The notes below the pieces were generated by a model that worked only from the letters and a program-made list of their open reading frames with translations, was not told the DNA's origin and did no database searches. 64,000 bases of DNA from Paenarthrobacter aurescens (GTDB lineage Bacteria > Actinomycetota > Actinomycetes > Actinomycetales > Micrococcaceae): positions 62,001 through 126,000 of the forward strand of contig NZ_CP157456.1 in assembly GCF_041549525.1 (NCBI RefSeq), read 5' to 3'. Below, in pieces: positions 25,494-34,327 of the stretch. Positions within the stretch are counted from its first letter, which is position 1, and every line of letters starts with the position of its first letter. Both the position numbers and the translations under genes were made by a program.

Positions 25494-26575
25494 TTCCCGC
25501 TCCTCGGGGTTGAGTCTGGTGCCGCTGCCGCCTGGGCGGTGAGGCCGGCGTCGTCCGCTTTTGCGCTCGCAGCCGAAGAACGCGGCCGACGGCGGCGGCT
25601 GGCTGCTCCGCGATCGTCACCGTTGGTGGCGATACGGCGTGAGATCAGCCAGTTCACGATCCCGAAGATCAGAATGATCAGGAACAGCAGCCAGGCGATG
25701 GTGGAGGCCTTGCCGAAGTTCTGCCGCTGGAAAGCCATCTCCCACAGGTACAGCACAGTGGTTTGGAACTGCCGGGCGGTTCCACCGGCGGCTACGGGAT
25801 CGAACAAGCGGGGTTCGGTGAAGATCTGGAGCCCGCCGATGGTGGCCGTGACAATGACGAACACCATGGTGGGCCGGATGCTGGGCAACGTGATGCTGAA
25901 GAAGCGGCGCACAGAGCCGGCGCCATCTATTGCGGCGGACTCGTAAATATCCCGCGGAACCGACTGCATGGCGGCCAGAAGAATCAGCGCGTTGTACCCG
26001 GTCCAGCGCCAGTTCACCATGGTGGCGATTGCGATGTGGCTGGGAAGGGTGTCGTTCTTCCACATGATGGGATCGATGCCGAAGCTGGACAGGATGTTGT
26101 TGATCAGCCCGTACTGCTCGCCGAACATGTTGGTGAAGATCATGGCAACAGCCACGGGAGTCACAACATAGGGGAGCAGGATGCTCATGCGCCAGAACGT
26201 CTTGGCGCGAAGGTTCTGGTCCAGGACCGCGGCGATGATGGTGGCCATGATCAGCTGGGGAATGGTGGAGATCAGGAAAATGCTGACGGTGTTGAACAAG
26301 GAGTTCCAGAAGAACCTGTCCTGAAGAACCTCAGCGAAGTTCTGGAATCCCACAAACTCTCCCTGGCCTTTGAGCAGGTGCCAGTCGAAGAGGGAAACAA
26401 AGAACGTGTAGCCCAGGGGGAAGAGGCCAACCAGGGCAAACAGGATGAAGAACGGGGCGATGTAGAAGTACGGGGACGCCTTCATGTCAAAGACGTTCAG
26501 GCGTTGGCGGAAGGTGGGTTTCGGTTTGGTGGCGGCCGCTCTGCCGGCTGCCGGGCGGTTCAAGGTGGTGGTCAT
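25490..26575 (-). CDS. Carbohydrate ABC transporter permease (MalF-like)
   Basis: A 361-aa protein with six helices in the MalF order; the EAA loop is IYESAAIDGAGSVRRFFSITLP (near residue 200). The N-terminal 30 residues are basic cytoplasmic sequence, and the C-terminal 40 residues form an Arg/Ala-rich tail (GAASRRRRPRSSAASAK). First gene after the intercistronic hairpin, 63 bases downstream of the binding-protein stop. Confidence 0.93.
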   Translation of the reverse strand: MTTTLNRPAAGRAAATKPKPTFRQRLNVFDMKASPYFYIAPFFILFALVGLFPLGYTFFVSLFDWHLLKGQGEFVGFQNFAEVLQDRFFWNSLFNTVSIFLISTIPQLIMATIIAAVLDQNLRAKTFWRMSILLPYVVTPVAVAMIFTNMFGEQYGLINNILSSFGIDPIMWKNDTLPSHIAIATMVNWRWTGYNALILLAAMQSVPRDIYESAAIDGAGSVRRFFSITLPSIRPTMVFVIVTATIGGLQIFTEPRLFDPVAAGGTARQFQTTVLYLWEMAFQRQNFGKASTIAWLLFLIILIFGIVNWLISRRIATNGDDRGAASRRRRPRSSAASAKADDAGLTAQAAAAPDSTPRSGK

Positions 26576-26598
26576 GGTCGGGTCTCAGACTCTGTGAG

Positions 26599-26624
26599 GG
26601 GGCCTCCGGTTTCCCGGAGGCCCC
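26599..26624 (-). terminator. Intercistronic hairpin between binding protein and permeases
   Basis: GGGGCCTCCGG (26599-26609) and CCGGAGGCCCC (26614-26624), loop TTTC, form a perfect 11-bp stem. At this position it probably reduces permease transcript relative to the binding protein or stabilises the upstream part, as in other binding-protein operons. Confidence 0.75.
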
Positions 26625-26638
26625 ACGGCCGGGTGCTG

Positions 26639-27955
26639 CTAGTTGTTGACCACGAGGTCGTTGAGGAGCTTGACGGCTTCATTCCAGGCTTCATCTGCGG
26701 TGCCCTTGCCCGAGTCGAGCATCTTGAGGGCGGGGCCGAAGACGTTCTCCTGGATCACGGAGTCATCCGGACCCTTGAACTGGGCGATGACACCCTCGGC
26801 GCGGGATTCGAAGATGGCGCCATAGGGGGCGTTGTTGAACAGTTCGTTCGGCTTGGCTGCTTCCACGATCTTTGCCTGGGCTTCGAGGGTGCTGGGGAAG
26901 TTGTTCGCTGCAGCGGACTGCTTGATCTGCTGCTCAGGTGCGGTCAGCCATGCCGCCAGCTTGGCTGCTTCAGCGGGGTGCTTGGAGCTCTTGGGAACTG
27001 AGAGGAAAGCGCCGCCCCAGTTGGAGGCACCGCCGGGGAAGACGTCCGCTACATCCCAGCCGCTGGCTGCCCCGCCGCCGGCTGACTCGAGCTGGCCCTT
27101 GATGGTGCCGAGCATCCATGCCGGGCATACGTGCGTGGCGAAGGAACCGTCCACGAATGCCTTGCCGTTGCCCCAGTCGAACTGGGTCTGGTTGGATGAC
27201 AGGCCATCGGCGGTGCCGGCAGCGAGCATGTCAAACTTTGCCCGCATTTCCTTGTTGCCCTCTACGTTCAGCTTGCCGTCCTTGGTGTAATAACCCTCGT
27301 CCATCTGGTTGACCATGGAGTTCCATACGAAGCCGGACTGGTCATACCAGGCTTTGCCGGTGGCCGCTTTGTATTGGCGGCCCAGCTCGAAGTACTTGTC
27401 CCAGCTCGCGTCCTTGCCGCCAAAGAGTTCTGCAACCTTTTCGCGGTCGCTCGGCAGTCCGGCTGCTTCGAAGAGTTTGCCGTTGAAGCACAGGGCCTGC
27501 GGTCCGATGTCCGTCCCATAGCCGATCACGCGGCCGTTGGGGTCAGTGCCCTGCTTGAACTTCCAGTCCACCCAGTTGCCCTTGATGTCCTCGGCGCCGT
27601 GCTCCTTGAGGTCCACGAACTGGTCCGAAACCTCCATGATGGAGCCGAGCCAGCCTTCCTCAATGGCCGTGACGTCGCTGAGGCCGGAGCCTGCGGCGAG
27701 CTTGGTAAATGCATCTGTCCGGGCGTTGGAACCACGGTCAATGTTGGTGGCCTCGATGGTGACGCCGGGGTTCTGCTTCTCGTATTCGGCATACAGGTCG
27801 TCGTATCCGAAGGTGCCGAAGGTGGTCACGGTCAGCGTGACGGGGTTGTCCGCACTTGCCGCTTTGTTGCCTCCGCCGCTGCAGCCTGCGGCTACGAGGG
27901 CAAGTGAGGCTACGCCCGCCAGGGCAGTGAATTTCCTTAGTCGCGAAAACTCCAC
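26639..27955 (-). CDS. Extracellular solute-binding lipoprotein of sugar ABC transporter
   Basis: The 438-aa product is a family 1 extracellular binding protein (SBP_bac_1 or SBP_bac_8 type). It has a lipoprotein signal (VEFSRLRKF, hydrophobic core, lipobox with Cys25 in LVAAGC) and the usual two-domain alpha/beta pattern. GTG 27955 is chosen because AAAGGAG lies 5 bases upstream; an in-frame start at 28054 would lie in the operators. It captures a beta-glucoside or oligosaccharide outside the membrane and delivers it to the two permeases. No ATPase gene is in the operon. Confidence 0.92.
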   Translation of the reverse strand: MEFSRLRKFTALAGVASLALVAAGCSGGGNKAASADNPVTLTVTTFGTFGYDDLYAEYEKQNPGVTIEATNIDRGSNARTDAFTKLAAGSGLSDVTAIEEGWLGSIMEVSDQFVDLKEHGAEDIKGNWVDWKFKQGTDPNGRVIGYGTDIGPQALCFNGKLFEAAGLPSDREKVAELFGGKDASWDKYFELGRQYKAATGKAWYDQSGFVWNSMVNQMDEGYYTKDGKLNVEGNKEMRAKFDMLAAGTADGLSSNQTQFDWGNGKAFVDGSFATHVCPAWMLGTIKGQLESAGGGAASGWDVADVFPGGASNWGGAFLSVPKSSKHPAEAAKLAAWLTAPEQQIKQSAAANNFPSTLEAQAKIVEAAKPNELFNNAPYGAIFESRAEGVIAQFKGPDDSVIQENVFGPALKMLDSGKGTADEAWNEAVKLLNDLVVNN

Positions 27956-27997
27956 GATCACTCCTTTGTGTGTTCGAGCGACCGTACGCCTAAGGCG

Positions 27998-28011
27998 AGA
28001 GAGCGCTCTCT
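27998..28011. promoter_or_regulatory. LacI-type operator O1
   Basis: AGAGAGCGCTCTCT, a perfect 14-base CG-centred palindrome, lies at the predicted transcription start of the sugar operon. Confidence 0.82.
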
Positions 28012-28024
28012 GGGATGTGGACCC

Positions 28025-28054
28025 ACAGTATGTGCTGCAAGTCACGTACGTCAA
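28025..28054 (-). promoter_or_regulatory. Promoter of the sugar operon
   Basis: TTGACG (28054-28049), an 18-base spacer and TACTGT (28030-28025) on the minus strand; start near 28018. Flanked by the two operators. Confidence 0.7.
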
Positions 28055-28067
28055 GAGAGCGCTCTCT
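28054..28067. promoter_or_regulatory. LacI-type operator O2
   Basis: A second identical AGAGAGCGCTCTCT touching the -35. Centres are 56 bases apart, compatible with a DNA loop. Confidence 0.82.
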
Positions 28068-28103
28068 GAGGTTGGCTGTGTGTCTTCTAAAGTCCACTCG
28101 CGC

Positions 28104-28160
28104 CGAGGGGCTAGCTCTCGAGGCTATCGAGAGCTCTTACTGCAGAAAGCTCGCCCCTCG
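28104..28160. other. Two-tier hairpin
   Basis: CGAGGGGC (28104-28111) pairs with GCCCCTCG (28153-28160) around an inner 9-bp stem (28113-28121/28127-28135). It lies upstream of the sugar promoter; role unknown. Confidence 0.4.
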
Positions 28161-28253
28161 ATGAACGCTGTAGCCCGCCACCCCTCCGCCCCTTTATGCT
28201 GCAGGGGTCAGTTGCTACCGGTGTTAGCGTTCGAGGGTGCATTCTGTTGAACA

Positions 28254-28715
28254 CGGGGCGGGGACGCCAATCTGATCATCCACGGATTCTGCGTCGATCA
28301 TCGCCTTCTCGTGGGCCTCGACCCCGTGTTCAGTGCTCACGGTCAGTGGACCGGGTCTACGTGGACTCACTGGGGATGGGCCAATCCTCGGCTGGGCCCC
28401 GAGATCGACAGCGCGGATGCCGTGGCCGGAGCCGTTGCCTCCTTTGCCAGCAAGACCTTCAGCGACGAACGGTTTGCGGTCCTCGGGAACTCCTTCGGTG
28501 GCAGGATCGCCTGTCACTTGATGGCCGAATTCGTGGAACAGGTGCTGGGCCTGGCGCTCCTTTGCCCGGTGGCGGTTGCGGACCACGGACCACGCCTATC
28601 CATGCCGGGCGTCAAGGCCATGTAGTCGGGTTCAGGATCAGACTGCGCTGGCGGGCAGCTATCCACGGGCCATCGTCGCAGTCCTTGGCCGTGCCGAGAT
28701 TGGAAGAAGGAGAGG
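28254..28715 (+). pseudogene. Decayed alpha/beta-hydrolase gene
   Basis: Three pieces of one hydrolase are readable. Frame 1 (28254 on) gives LIIHGFCVDHRLLVGLDPVF and, later, FAVLGNSFGGRIACHL with the GxSxG nucleophile elbow. Between them, about 28356-28400, the conserved RVYVDSLGMGQSSAG is in another frame, so two compensating indels exist. After VADHG (28590) an internal deletion joins the C-terminal GRQGHVVGF and LAGSYPRAIVAVLGRA in two further frames, the Asp of GRQDH being Gly. The gene is dead and its ends are missing. Confidence 0.78.
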
Positions 28716-28851
28716 GCCCAATAGTCCAATTGCAGACCGCAACTGCCGCGTGGCGTCCCTGGGTCCGCATCCGCTTAGGAGCCGGTCGCCAGACCAGGAT
28801 CGAACAGAAGCATCCTGGCGCCTGCCTGAGACACCCAGGGTCCTATTCCGG

Positions 28852-28872
28852 AACAAGCAAGGAATGCTTGTT
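28852..28872 (-). terminator. Candidate terminator of the DUF3800 gene
   Basis: AACAAGCA (28852-28859) and TGCTTGTT (28865-28872) form a perfect 8-bp stem 54 bases past the stop of the DUF3800 gene. Upstream (28716-28851) nothing is recognised. Confidence 0.5.
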
Positions 28873-28925
28873 TGGGTTCTCAAACTAAGAGGGAGGACGG
28901 GCACCTTATGGGTGGCCTTTGGTGA

Positions 28926-29825
28926 CTATGCCAAGACTCTTGGCCCTGCCCGAAGGCTGTCGTATAGGCCGACGAGCTGTGGGTGCTGGTATCCGACCGA
29001 TCCCACCTTCTTGGTGCGTTTGAGCACGTGGGGGTCTCGAAGGACTTCGCTGTTGTGGATGTGTGTTTTGGTGCCGATCAGTCGGATCTTGGATTCGTAC
29101 GTAAAGCTTCCGGTCAACTTTGATGAGAACTTCTCCTCAACCCAGGAAAAGGTCGAATCTGGGAGCAGTTGGTAGTCAGTTGCCCGGCCAACCAACCCAC
29201 ATACCCAGTCCGCGAATTGGACGCTGGAGTTAACCTTGCTGTCGATGTGGAGGGGAGGCTCGACGATGAGCCGCATCTCATCGAAGTTCTTGGTTCTTGC
29301 GTAGATGTGTCCGTACATCTGAGCGACAAGTTCCCGGCGGGACTTCTCGGTGAAGTCGTCCATGAATATAAGAACCTCTTCACCCTTGTGCTCAGCATGG
29401 CGACAGATGCGATTGATCGTCTCGCGAAGGGCCTCGACAGTATAGTCCTCCGACGTCTTCTTCGTTTGCTTGACGCTACCCCGGGGCTTTTCGTCACCAT
29501 AGTAGAAAAGGCTGCCACCATTTGCTTGCAACTTCGTCACCAAACCGGTGAAAGCACGGACCTGTTCGGGGCGCTTGTTGATGCTTCCGGTACTGAAGTA
29601 CTCAGCGCCTTTTCGTTCCCACTGACTAGGATTTTTATCTTGCTCGATCTCGGTCTTGAAAAGAGTCCGCTTCACCCTGAGGAACTCGGCTCCGAAGTAG
29701 CGGGCGTTCTTGGCAGGGATTATGTAGCCGGCGTACCCAAAGACTGGATGATCTTTGTACTTGGCATGGTCCCGACTGACATAGGGGCCCACGTGACCGA
29801 ACTCGTCCAAGTATGCAATCAGCAC
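28926..29825 (-). CDS. DUF3800 domain protein
   Basis: A 299-aa protein beginning MLIAYLDEFGH, with FGYAGYIIPA, VLIFMDDFTEKSRRE and QFADWVCGLVGRA. These acidic blocks (YLDE, MDDF and the terminal FADW) are the pattern of DUF3800, predicted to have an RNase H-like nuclease fold; function unproven, often found in mobile or defence-associated DNA. Composition is visibly less GC-rich than the flanking genes and codon choice differs, which suggests transfer. It stands alone between a hydrolase pseudogene and the uracil permease. Confidence 0.82.
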   Translation of the reverse strand: MLIAYLDEFGHVGPYVSRDHAKYKDHPVFGYAGYIIPAKNARYFGAEFLRVKRTLFKTEIEQDKNPSQWERKGAEYFSTGSINKRPEQVRAFTGLVTKLQANGGSLFYYGDEKPRGSVKQTKKTSEDYTVEALRETINRICRHAEHKGEEVLIFMDDFTEKSRRELVAQMYGHIYARTKNFDEMRLIVEPPLHIDSKVNSSVQFADWVCGLVGRATDYQLLPDSTFSWVEEKFSSKLTGSFTYESKIRLIGTKTHIHNSEVLRDPHVLKRTKKVGSVGYQHPQLVGLYDSLRAGPRVLA

Positions 29826-29852
29826 GCTAAATCCCCATCCATCTGTTAACGC

Positions 29853-29881
29853 AAGAACCCACGCACGTGGCGTGGGCTCTT
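29853..29881 (-). promoter_or_regulatory. Leader hairpin of the DUF3800 transcript
   Basis: AAGAACCCACGC (29853-29864) and GCGTGGGCTCTT (29870-29881) form a 12-bp stem with one mismatch and a 5-base loop, about 30 bases before the start codon. It could attenuate transcription or slow translation. Confidence 0.45.
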
Positions 29882-29926
29882 CGAAGTGGTGCGCAATCCA
29901 TTATTTCAGGAACCGCTACCGAAGTA

Positions 29927-29956
29927 ATACTAGGCACGGTTGTATAAATAATACAA
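29927..29956 (-). promoter_or_regulatory. Promoter and palindrome of the DUF3800 gene
   Basis: TTGTAT (29956-29951), an 18-base spacer and TAGTAT (29932-29927). The -35 is one arm of a perfect inverted repeat TTGTAT-AAATA-ATACAA (29940-29956), a likely operator. Confidence 0.55.
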
Positions 29957-30176
29957 ATCCGGGTTGTTTTATTCTGGTGTCGGGATGAGTCATCGAACGT
30001 GGACTGCTGACGGGCTGCGCTGGCTCTACTCGGCTCGTGGAAGGCCGGAGGCGGGCACCTAACGGATATGAGAGGTCGCGAAGCGGCCATTGCCTCGTGA
30101 CTCAATCCCATCGGTGAGTCGAATGGAGCTTTGCGCCCGACGTCCGCAGAGCGGCCAGCTATGCGCCGGAAGTTCC

Positions 30177-31532
30177 CTACTTCCCCTTCTTCCCGCCCCT
30201 CTTAGCCGCAGCGTTCATCGCCGACTTCACCGCAGGCGGCAGTCCCGCTGTCTCGGTTTCCGGCTCAGCGACGGTCCCGCGCCAGCGAGCCAGCCCCTTC
30301 ATGCCGTGGTAGATCACCAGGGCAGCAGCCGACCCAAGGGCAATGCCCGTGAACTTCAGCTCGCCAATGGTCCAGGTGTAGTCAGCAATGCCGATAATCA
30401 GAGCAACAGCAGCGGTGGTCAGGTTGATCGGGTTGGAGAAGTTGACCTTGTTCTGCACCCAGATCTTCACGCCGAGCACGCCGATCATGCCGTACAGCAT
30501 GGTCGCGGCGCCGCCCAGGACACCGGCCGGGACGGTGGCGATCAGTTCGCCGAATTTCGGGGAGAAGCTCAGCAGGATGGCGAAGATACCGGCCACCCAG
30601 TAGGCCGCCGTCGAGTAGACCTTGGTGGCGGCCATGACTCCGATGTTCTCCGCGTACGTGGTGGTACCGGAACCGCCGCCGAACCCGGCAAGTACGGTCG
30701 CGGCGCCGTCGGCCATCAGTGCGCGGCCGGAGACGCCGTCGAGGTTTTGGCCGGTCATCGCGGCCACCGACTTCACGTGCCCCACGTTCTCAGCCACGAG
30801 CACCAGCACCACCGGCACGAACAGCCCCACCACGCCGATGTGGAATTCGGGCGTCTGGAACAGCGGCAGGCCAATCCACGCGGCGGCGTCCATCTTTTCG
30901 TAGGACACCTCACCGCGCATCATCGCCACGATGTACCCCACCACAACACCCACCAGGATGCTCAGGCGCCCCAGGATTCCGCGGAACAGAACAGAAACCA
31001 GAATGATCGTCACCAAAGTGATCAGCGCGGTGACGGGTGCGAGGTCGAAGTTGGTCTTAGCCGCGGGCGCGAGGTTCAAGCCGATCAGCGCCACGATCGC
31101 ACCGGTAACGATCGGCGGCATGAGCCGGTTGATCCATTCGGCGCCAAACTTCTGGACCACCGCACCAATAAGCGCCAGTACGACGCCGGCCAGCACCACG
31201 CCGCCCAAGGCGCCACTGACGCCGTACTGCTGTTGGGACGCCATGATGGGGGCGATGAAAGCGAAGCTCGACCCCAGGTAGCTGGGCACCCGGCCCTTGG
31301 TGATCACCAGGAAGAGCAGCGTGCCGATGCCCGAGAAGAGCAACGTGGTGGCCGGCGGCATGCCTGTGATGATGGGCACCAGGAACGTGGCGCCGAACAT
31401 GGCGACTACATGCTGCATGCCGATGCCGATGGTCAAGGGCCAAGCCAGCCGCTCGTCGGGAGCCACCACGTGGCCGGGACGGATGGACTTGCCGTTGCCG
31501 TGGAGCTTCCATTTCATGCCGAGCATGCTCAT
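30177..31532 (-). CDS. uraA: Uracil/xanthine permease (NCS2 family)
   Basis: A 451-aa membrane protein with 12-14 helices. NCS2 marks are HVVAMFGATFLVP near residue 40, SSFAFIAP near 87, the half-helix motif FGGGSGTTTYAENIGVM (residues 290-306) with the substrate-binding Glu, and RxxPP-like MPPIVTGAIVALIG. The QN/AEN pattern favours uracil over xanthine. Proton symport of uracil across the plasma membrane. GGAAGGCCCCGCC precedes the ATG. A Lys/Gly-rich tail ends the protein (KRGGKKGK). Confidence 0.92.
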   Translation of the reverse strand: MSMLGMKWKLHGNGKSIRPGHVVAPDERLAWPLTIGIGMQHVVAMFGATFLVPIITGMPPATTLLFSGIGTLLFLVITKGRVPSYLGSSFAFIAPIMASQQQYGVSGALGGVVLAGVVLALIGAVVQKFGAEWINRLMPPIVTGAIVALIGLNLAPAAKTNFDLAPVTALITLVTIILVSVLFRGILGRLSILVGVVVGYIVAMMRGEVSYEKMDAAAWIGLPLFQTPEFHIGVVGLFVPVVLVLVAENVGHVKSVAAMTGQNLDGVSGRALMADGAATVLAGFGGGSGTTTYAENIGVMAATKVYSTAAYWVAGIFAILLSFSPKFGELIATVPAGVLGGAATMLYGMIGVLGVKIWVQNKVNFSNPINLTTAAVALIIGIADYTWTIGELKFTGIALGSAAALVIYHGMKGLARWRGTVAEPETETAGLPPAVKSAMNAAAKRGGKKGK

Positions 31533-31615
31533 GGCGGGGCCTTCCTCAGAAGAGTATTGGGATTCGGTGCAACATTACCGCCAAATCCCCGCCCGCATGC
31601 GGTGGGGACGCGCGT

Positions 31616-34126
31616 TTAGCGAGGTACCATCCGGAAGAGGAACTTGGTCTTCACCATCACCCACAGCGCGGCGAGCAGCGCGACGTACACGGCAGTGTTC
31701 AGCCAGAGGTTTCCGTCCCGCAAGGCAGGGATGTTGGCAATGGCCACAATGAAGAACACGTGCATGATGAACACGTAGAGCGTGGCTTGGCCCAAGGGTA
31801 TGAAGAACCAGCCGACAGCACGTGACAACGGCTTCCAGAATGCGCTCAACAACGCGTACAAGGCGATGGTGATGAGGAAGACGTTGAGCACCCGTCCCGG
31901 CCCCAGGTAAGTCCGGCTGAAGAAGGTGTCGTAAACATACCTGAATGTGGTCTCGGGGATCAGTGCGAGCCTGATGTCCAGCTGGTTGGTCAGGTAAGGC
32001 CCGCTCCAGGAGAAGACGGCACAGGCGACCGCCAGGAAAATACACGCGCCGAGCAGTAGCCGTTGGCGTGGATGGGCAAACCACTCAATGATCCGGCGCC
32101 GGTAGAACCCGGCGGTCATCCCCACAACGAACAAGAGCTGCCACACCAGAAGCGGGAACGAGTCCTCGAACTGTGAGGGCAACAGGCGGAAACGGAAGAT
32201 GGAGCCTGCAACGTAAAGCACAACGCTGAGCGTGAGGACCAGCCACGTGAATCCGCGGGATAAAGCCACCAGGATCAGCGGGCTGATGAGCAGCAGGACC
32301 ACATAAAGTCCCATGATGTTGAACTGCCACGGCCCAACCTGCAGGAGCAGCAGAGCCGGGATAAGGCCCTCCGGAACAGGGAACTGAAGAAGTCCTTCCA
32401 TCCCAGCGTAAAGATCGTACGTAGTGCCCGCAGCTGCGCGGCCGGCCCCGCCTGTACCTTGATCGGTAAATGTTGTGACTGCTGCGGCGTTGATGAAGGG
32501 AAGCAAGCTCAACCCGTACACGATCAGGACCACGGCGAGGGCCGTGAAATACAATTTCCAGGCGCGCTTCGTGGTGCCGTCCACTACATCGCCGAGGTCA
32601 GTGGCTATCCGGGGACCATAAACCATCCCCAGAACCACCCCGGAGAGCATCACAAACAGCTCCGCCCCGGAGACCACTCCCAGCGTCTCCTGGCTGAGCA
32701 GTTGGAATACGGAGTTAATGCCCACGTGGTTGACCACCACGAATACGATCGCCAGGCCCCGGAGCATGTCGATCCGCGCATCCCGCTTATCTGTGCCGGT
32801 GTAGGACCACTTGCCGGCGAAGGATCGCGAGGACAACATCCACAGCGCTGCCACAGCAATCAGTACTGATCCGGCCGAAGCCCAGGCAGCCCAGCCTTGG
32901 ATGACGGTCCCCGACTTCGGCTGCGGTGCCTCAAGGCCGGGCACGTTGTCCAAGCCCTTCTCAGTAACCGGCCCAATAGTGAGGCCGGAGGTGTCCAAGG
33001 AGGTTCGGAAAGGGTCCGCCAGTGAAGGCTCAGCGGTGGCCCTCCAATCGATGGGCACCCCGCCGGGTTGGCGCACATCCGTGGTTTCGTTCCAGACCAC
33101 TGCCCGGACAGCCCCGTTACCGGGTTCGGCTACTGAGGCGAAGACCTGGTGCCACCACGTTTCCTTGACGTCCAGCTCTGCAGCGCCGCCGGCACCGGGG
33201 GAGAAGAAAGCTCCGGTTTCCACCAAGAGCGGCTTGCCGCGGGCTTGAACGTAGCTGCTGTAGAAATTGTCCGTTCCGGCGTCCCCGCTGGAGGTTCCTC
33301 CACCGGACGCATGCAGGGCATCGTTGAACTCACCAGCTGCAGGCAGGGTATTCCTGGCAGCCCCTGCGCCGGTGGAATCGTGGTAGACGGACAGCCCCAC
33401 CCAGTCCACCACGTCATCGCCGGGGTAATAAGGCTCAAAGGCGGAGTCGTCCTGATCCCACACCCCGTTGCCGCTGGTGTCCACCGAAGCGAGGGGCACA
33501 CCCTTGCCCGGGGTGGAGGTGGCCAACTGAAAGGGGTAGTCCTTTTCAGCCGTCGGCGACCACACCATCACCGGATCCGGCAGTGCAGCCCTGAGCGATG
33601 CAGCAACTTTGTCGAAAGCAGCGCGGTACGCTTCCGGCTCCTGCCCCCAACTGACCCACGGGGCGTTCATTTCCGGTGCGAAGCGGACGAACACTTTGCC
33701 GCGAAAGCCAGCTGCCGCCGTCGTGATCTGACGAGCAAAAGTGGCCGCGACGTCGTCGTTAATGTCCTTCAGCTCAATCCCGGGGCGAACAGTGAGCAGT
33801 GCATGAGAGCCCTGATCGGCGACTTGGGAAAAGTAGCCCCTCAGGTATTCCCGGCCTCCATCGTCCACAGGCATGGACACGTTCTGACCGTAAAGCGCCG
33901 CGGGTGCACCCAGCCGCTGGGAGTAGTCCGCCGCCGAGTCCTTGTCCCAGTTCAGCAAAGCACCAAAGAAGCGCGCCCCGGGATCGTCCACGCTTGGCTG
34001 CTGCTGGACCGGATTCCGGGTTGGCGTGGACGCCCAAGCCTGCCCGGTTGGCATCAGGAACATCACCAAAAGCATCACAAAAACAGCCAGCGCCCGCTGA
34101 CGGGCCACTAAGGGAAAGGTAGGCAT
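31616..34126 (-). CDS. GH26-like domain fused to OpgC membrane acyltransferase
   Basis: An 836-aa product. Residues 1-32 are a signal peptide or anchor; 45-410 read as a GH26 (beta-mannanase-type) barrel with RFAPEMNA (Glu152 as acid/base) and LLVETGAFF (Glu303 as nucleophile); a membrane helix follows near 420-445; 455-836 is an OpgC-type acyltransferase with about ten helices (RIDMLRGLAIVFVVVNH start motif with His). The protein would cut or bind an exported glycan and acylate it at the membrane. ATG 34126 after AGAAGGGG gives the signal peptide; the longer frame from 34720 overlaps the divergent gene and is rejected. Confidence 0.8.
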   Translation of the reverse strand: MPTFPLVARQRALAVFVMLLVMFLMPTGQAWASTPTRNPVQQQPSVDDPGARFFGALLNWDKDSAADYSQRLGAPAALYGQNVSMPVDDGGREYLRGYFSQVADQGSHALLTVRPGIELKDINDDVAATFARQITTAAAGFRGKVFVRFAPEMNAPWVSWGQEPEAYRAAFDKVAASLRAALPDPVMVWSPTAEKDYPFQLATSTPGKGVPLASVDTSGNGVWDQDDSAFEPYYPGDDVVDWVGLSVYHDSTGAGAARNTLPAAGEFNDALHASGGGTSSGDAGTDNFYSSYVQARGKPLLVETGAFFSPGAGGAAELDVKETWWHQVFASVAEPGNGAVRAVVWNETTDVRQPGGVPIDWRATAEPSLADPFRTSLDTSGLTIGPVTEKGLDNVPGLEAPQPKSGTVIQGWAAWASAGSVLIAVAALWMLSSRSFAGKWSYTGTDKRDARIDMLRGLAIVFVVVNHVGINSVFQLLSQETLGVVSGAELFVMLSGVVLGMVYGPRIATDLGDVVDGTTKRAWKLYFTALAVVLIVYGLSLLPFINAAAVTTFTDQGTGGAGRAAAGTTYDLYAGMEGLLQFPVPEGLIPALLLLQVGPWQFNIMGLYVVLLLISPLILVALSRGFTWLVLTLSVVLYVAGSIFRFRLLPSQFEDSFPLLVWQLLFVVGMTAGFYRRRIIEWFAHPRQRLLLGACIFLAVACAVFSWSGPYLTNQLDIRLALIPETTFRYVYDTFFSRTYLGPGRVLNVFLITIALYALLSAFWKPLSRAVGWFFIPLGQATLYVFIMHVFFIVAIANIPALRDGNLWLNTAVYVALLAALWVMVKTKFLFRMVPR

Positions 34127-34327
34127 CAGGCCCCTTCTGGTGTCGTCATTCCCACGGCTGAACGTCCCCCACTGGTGGCAGCTCGTATGCATGATGCTAC
34201 CGACTTTCGCGCTGTGCCCAACGTCACGGGCCGTCACGGGAAGAGGACAAGGGAACTTGAAGTTGCAACCATGGAAAGCAGAAGTGCCCGGCCGGCTCAG
34301 GGTCAGGCCCAGCGAAAGGTTCATGAC

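Larger units (their letters stand above)
29826..30176. other. Gap of 350 bases upstream of DUF3800 gene
   Basis: Contains the leader hairpin and promoter listed next; the right half (29980-30176) has no recognisable feature. Confidence 0.45.

Noticed and set aside
26639..28054. Upstream start of the binding protein at 28054
   Set aside because: It lies in operator O2 and would bury the lipoprotein signal.
30090..31619. 509-aa plus-strand frame over uraA
   Set aside because: His/Gln/Gly-rich antisense shadow of a membrane protein gene.
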